In this document: piece by piece, positions 63,699-64,000 of the stretch | Position numbering within the stretch: the stretch's first letter is position 1 | Layout of the letters: every line of letters begins with the position of its first letter | NCBI RefSeq assembly: GCF_006402735.1 | Contig: NZ_CP017174.1 | Location: 3,599,001 to 3,663,000 of the forward strand | Reading direction: 5' to 3' | DNA from: Myxococcus xanthus | GTDB taxonomy: Bacteria > Myxococcota > Myxococcia > Myxococcales > Myxococcaceae | DNA length: 64,000 nucleotides | Made by a program: the position numbers and the translations under genes | Notes under the pieces: generated by a model | Told to the model about the DNA's origin: nothing | The model's database searches: none | The model's input: only the letters and a program-made list of their open reading frames with translations

Positions 63699-64000
63699 TC
63701 ACTGCTCGCGCAGGGAGAAACTCCAGGCCGTCTCACGCGTCAGGAAGGGCTGCTGAGACTTGAGCTCCGCGAAATACGTCCCGGACGATGGGGCCGTGAA
63801 GGTCTGGTTCCCCGTTCCCGCCTCGTACGGCAGGGGGACCTGCGCGCCATGGGGATCAAGGATCCGGATGGTCGTTCTGCCGCCGCTCACGACGTAGGTC
63901 CGGCCCGCCTCCAACTCGAAGGAAAGGACGTCCACGTCCGAGCCCAACTCGAAGACGCCGGCCACGTTCACGGGAACGGTCTGCGGCGTAGCGTGTTCGG
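63699..64000 (-). CDS. Secreted protein with PPC-like C-terminal domain (5' partial)
   Basis: The frame is open to the right window edge, so only the last ~100 residues are visible. FELGSDVDVLSFELEAGRTYVV and GNQTFTAPSSGTYFAEL follow the pattern of bacterial pre-peptidase C-terminal (PPC) beta-sandwich domains: a D-x-D strand, the (L/A)xAGxxYxV turn and the SGTYxxEL end. Such domains sit at the C-terminus of secreted proteases and other exoproteins. The catalytic part is outside the window. Confidence 0.6.
   Translation of the reverse strand, partial: EHATPQTVPVNVAGVFELGSDVDVLSFELEAGRTYVVSGGRTTIRILDPHGAQVPLPYEAGTGNQTFTAPSSGTYFAELKSQQPFLTRETAWSFSLREQ

Overview
The window is a high-GC, gene-dense chromosomal segment from a myxobacterium, very probably Myxococcus xanthus or a close relative. 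The evidence is a gene matching the developmental regulator FruA (229 aa, Asp59), a Kil-type Tad-like secretion locus, an orphan MbtH gene beside fruA, two Ser/Thr kinases, five FHA domains, a FHA/sigma-54 activator and many lipoproteins. From memory, the run from the first Kil lipoprotein to the MbtH gene has the same order as M. xanthus DK1622 MXAN_3102 to MXAN_3118; this could not be checked here.

Layout. 1-8 kb: signalling (a truncated kinase with a degenerate cyclase-like tail, an FHA-AAA+-Fis activator, a YjbR protein, a cyclic-nucleotide-binding-fold protein, a soluble PAS histidine kinase, a PEGA-tailed Ser/Thr kinase). 8-11 kb: glyQS. 11-22 kb: the seven-gene Kil/Tad locus (two lipoproteins, FHA protein, prepilin peptidase, secretin, FHA-fused CpaF ATPase, FHA-TM-TPR protein). 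22-31 kb: polA, a probable RsbRD-like protein, a gluzincin peptidase, DivIVA, a HEAT protein, a zinc-ribbon/J-domain protein, SpoIIM-like and RDD membrane proteins. 31-32 kb: fruA and the MbtH gene. 32-41 kb: mixed metabolism and repair, including a macro-like plus TIR-like protein (36.8-37.8 kb), the strongest candidate for an undescribed NAD/ADP-ribose module. 41.3-42.1 kb: a graveyard with a nonsense-interrupted PAN domain, a beheaded bacterial PH domain and a tRNA 3' fragment. 42-52 kb: a Cys-repeat lipoprotein, prolyl oligopeptidase, a PBP4-like carboxypeptidase, an RdgC family split over two overlapping genes, a VTT protein with a GAF protein, a hybrid histidine kinase and a Cys-rich secreted protein. 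52-64 kb: a PQQ-dehydrogenase/cytochrome c lipoprotein, an EEP hydrolase, a lipoprotein, a methyltransferase-like protein, an AraC regulator, single-chain xanthine dehydrogenase with XdhC, a 32-residue small protein and the end of a secreted PPC-like protein.

How they fit. Kinases and FHA domains recur on both sides of and inside the Kil locus, which suggests that Ser/Thr phosphorylation controls the predation apparatus. fruA has a long non-coding upstream region with dyads resembling MrpC sites. xdhC and xdh form one unit. Several genes have a -10-like hexamer only 8-13 nt before the ATG and no Shine-Dalgarno, so short-leader or leaderless mRNAs may be common here.
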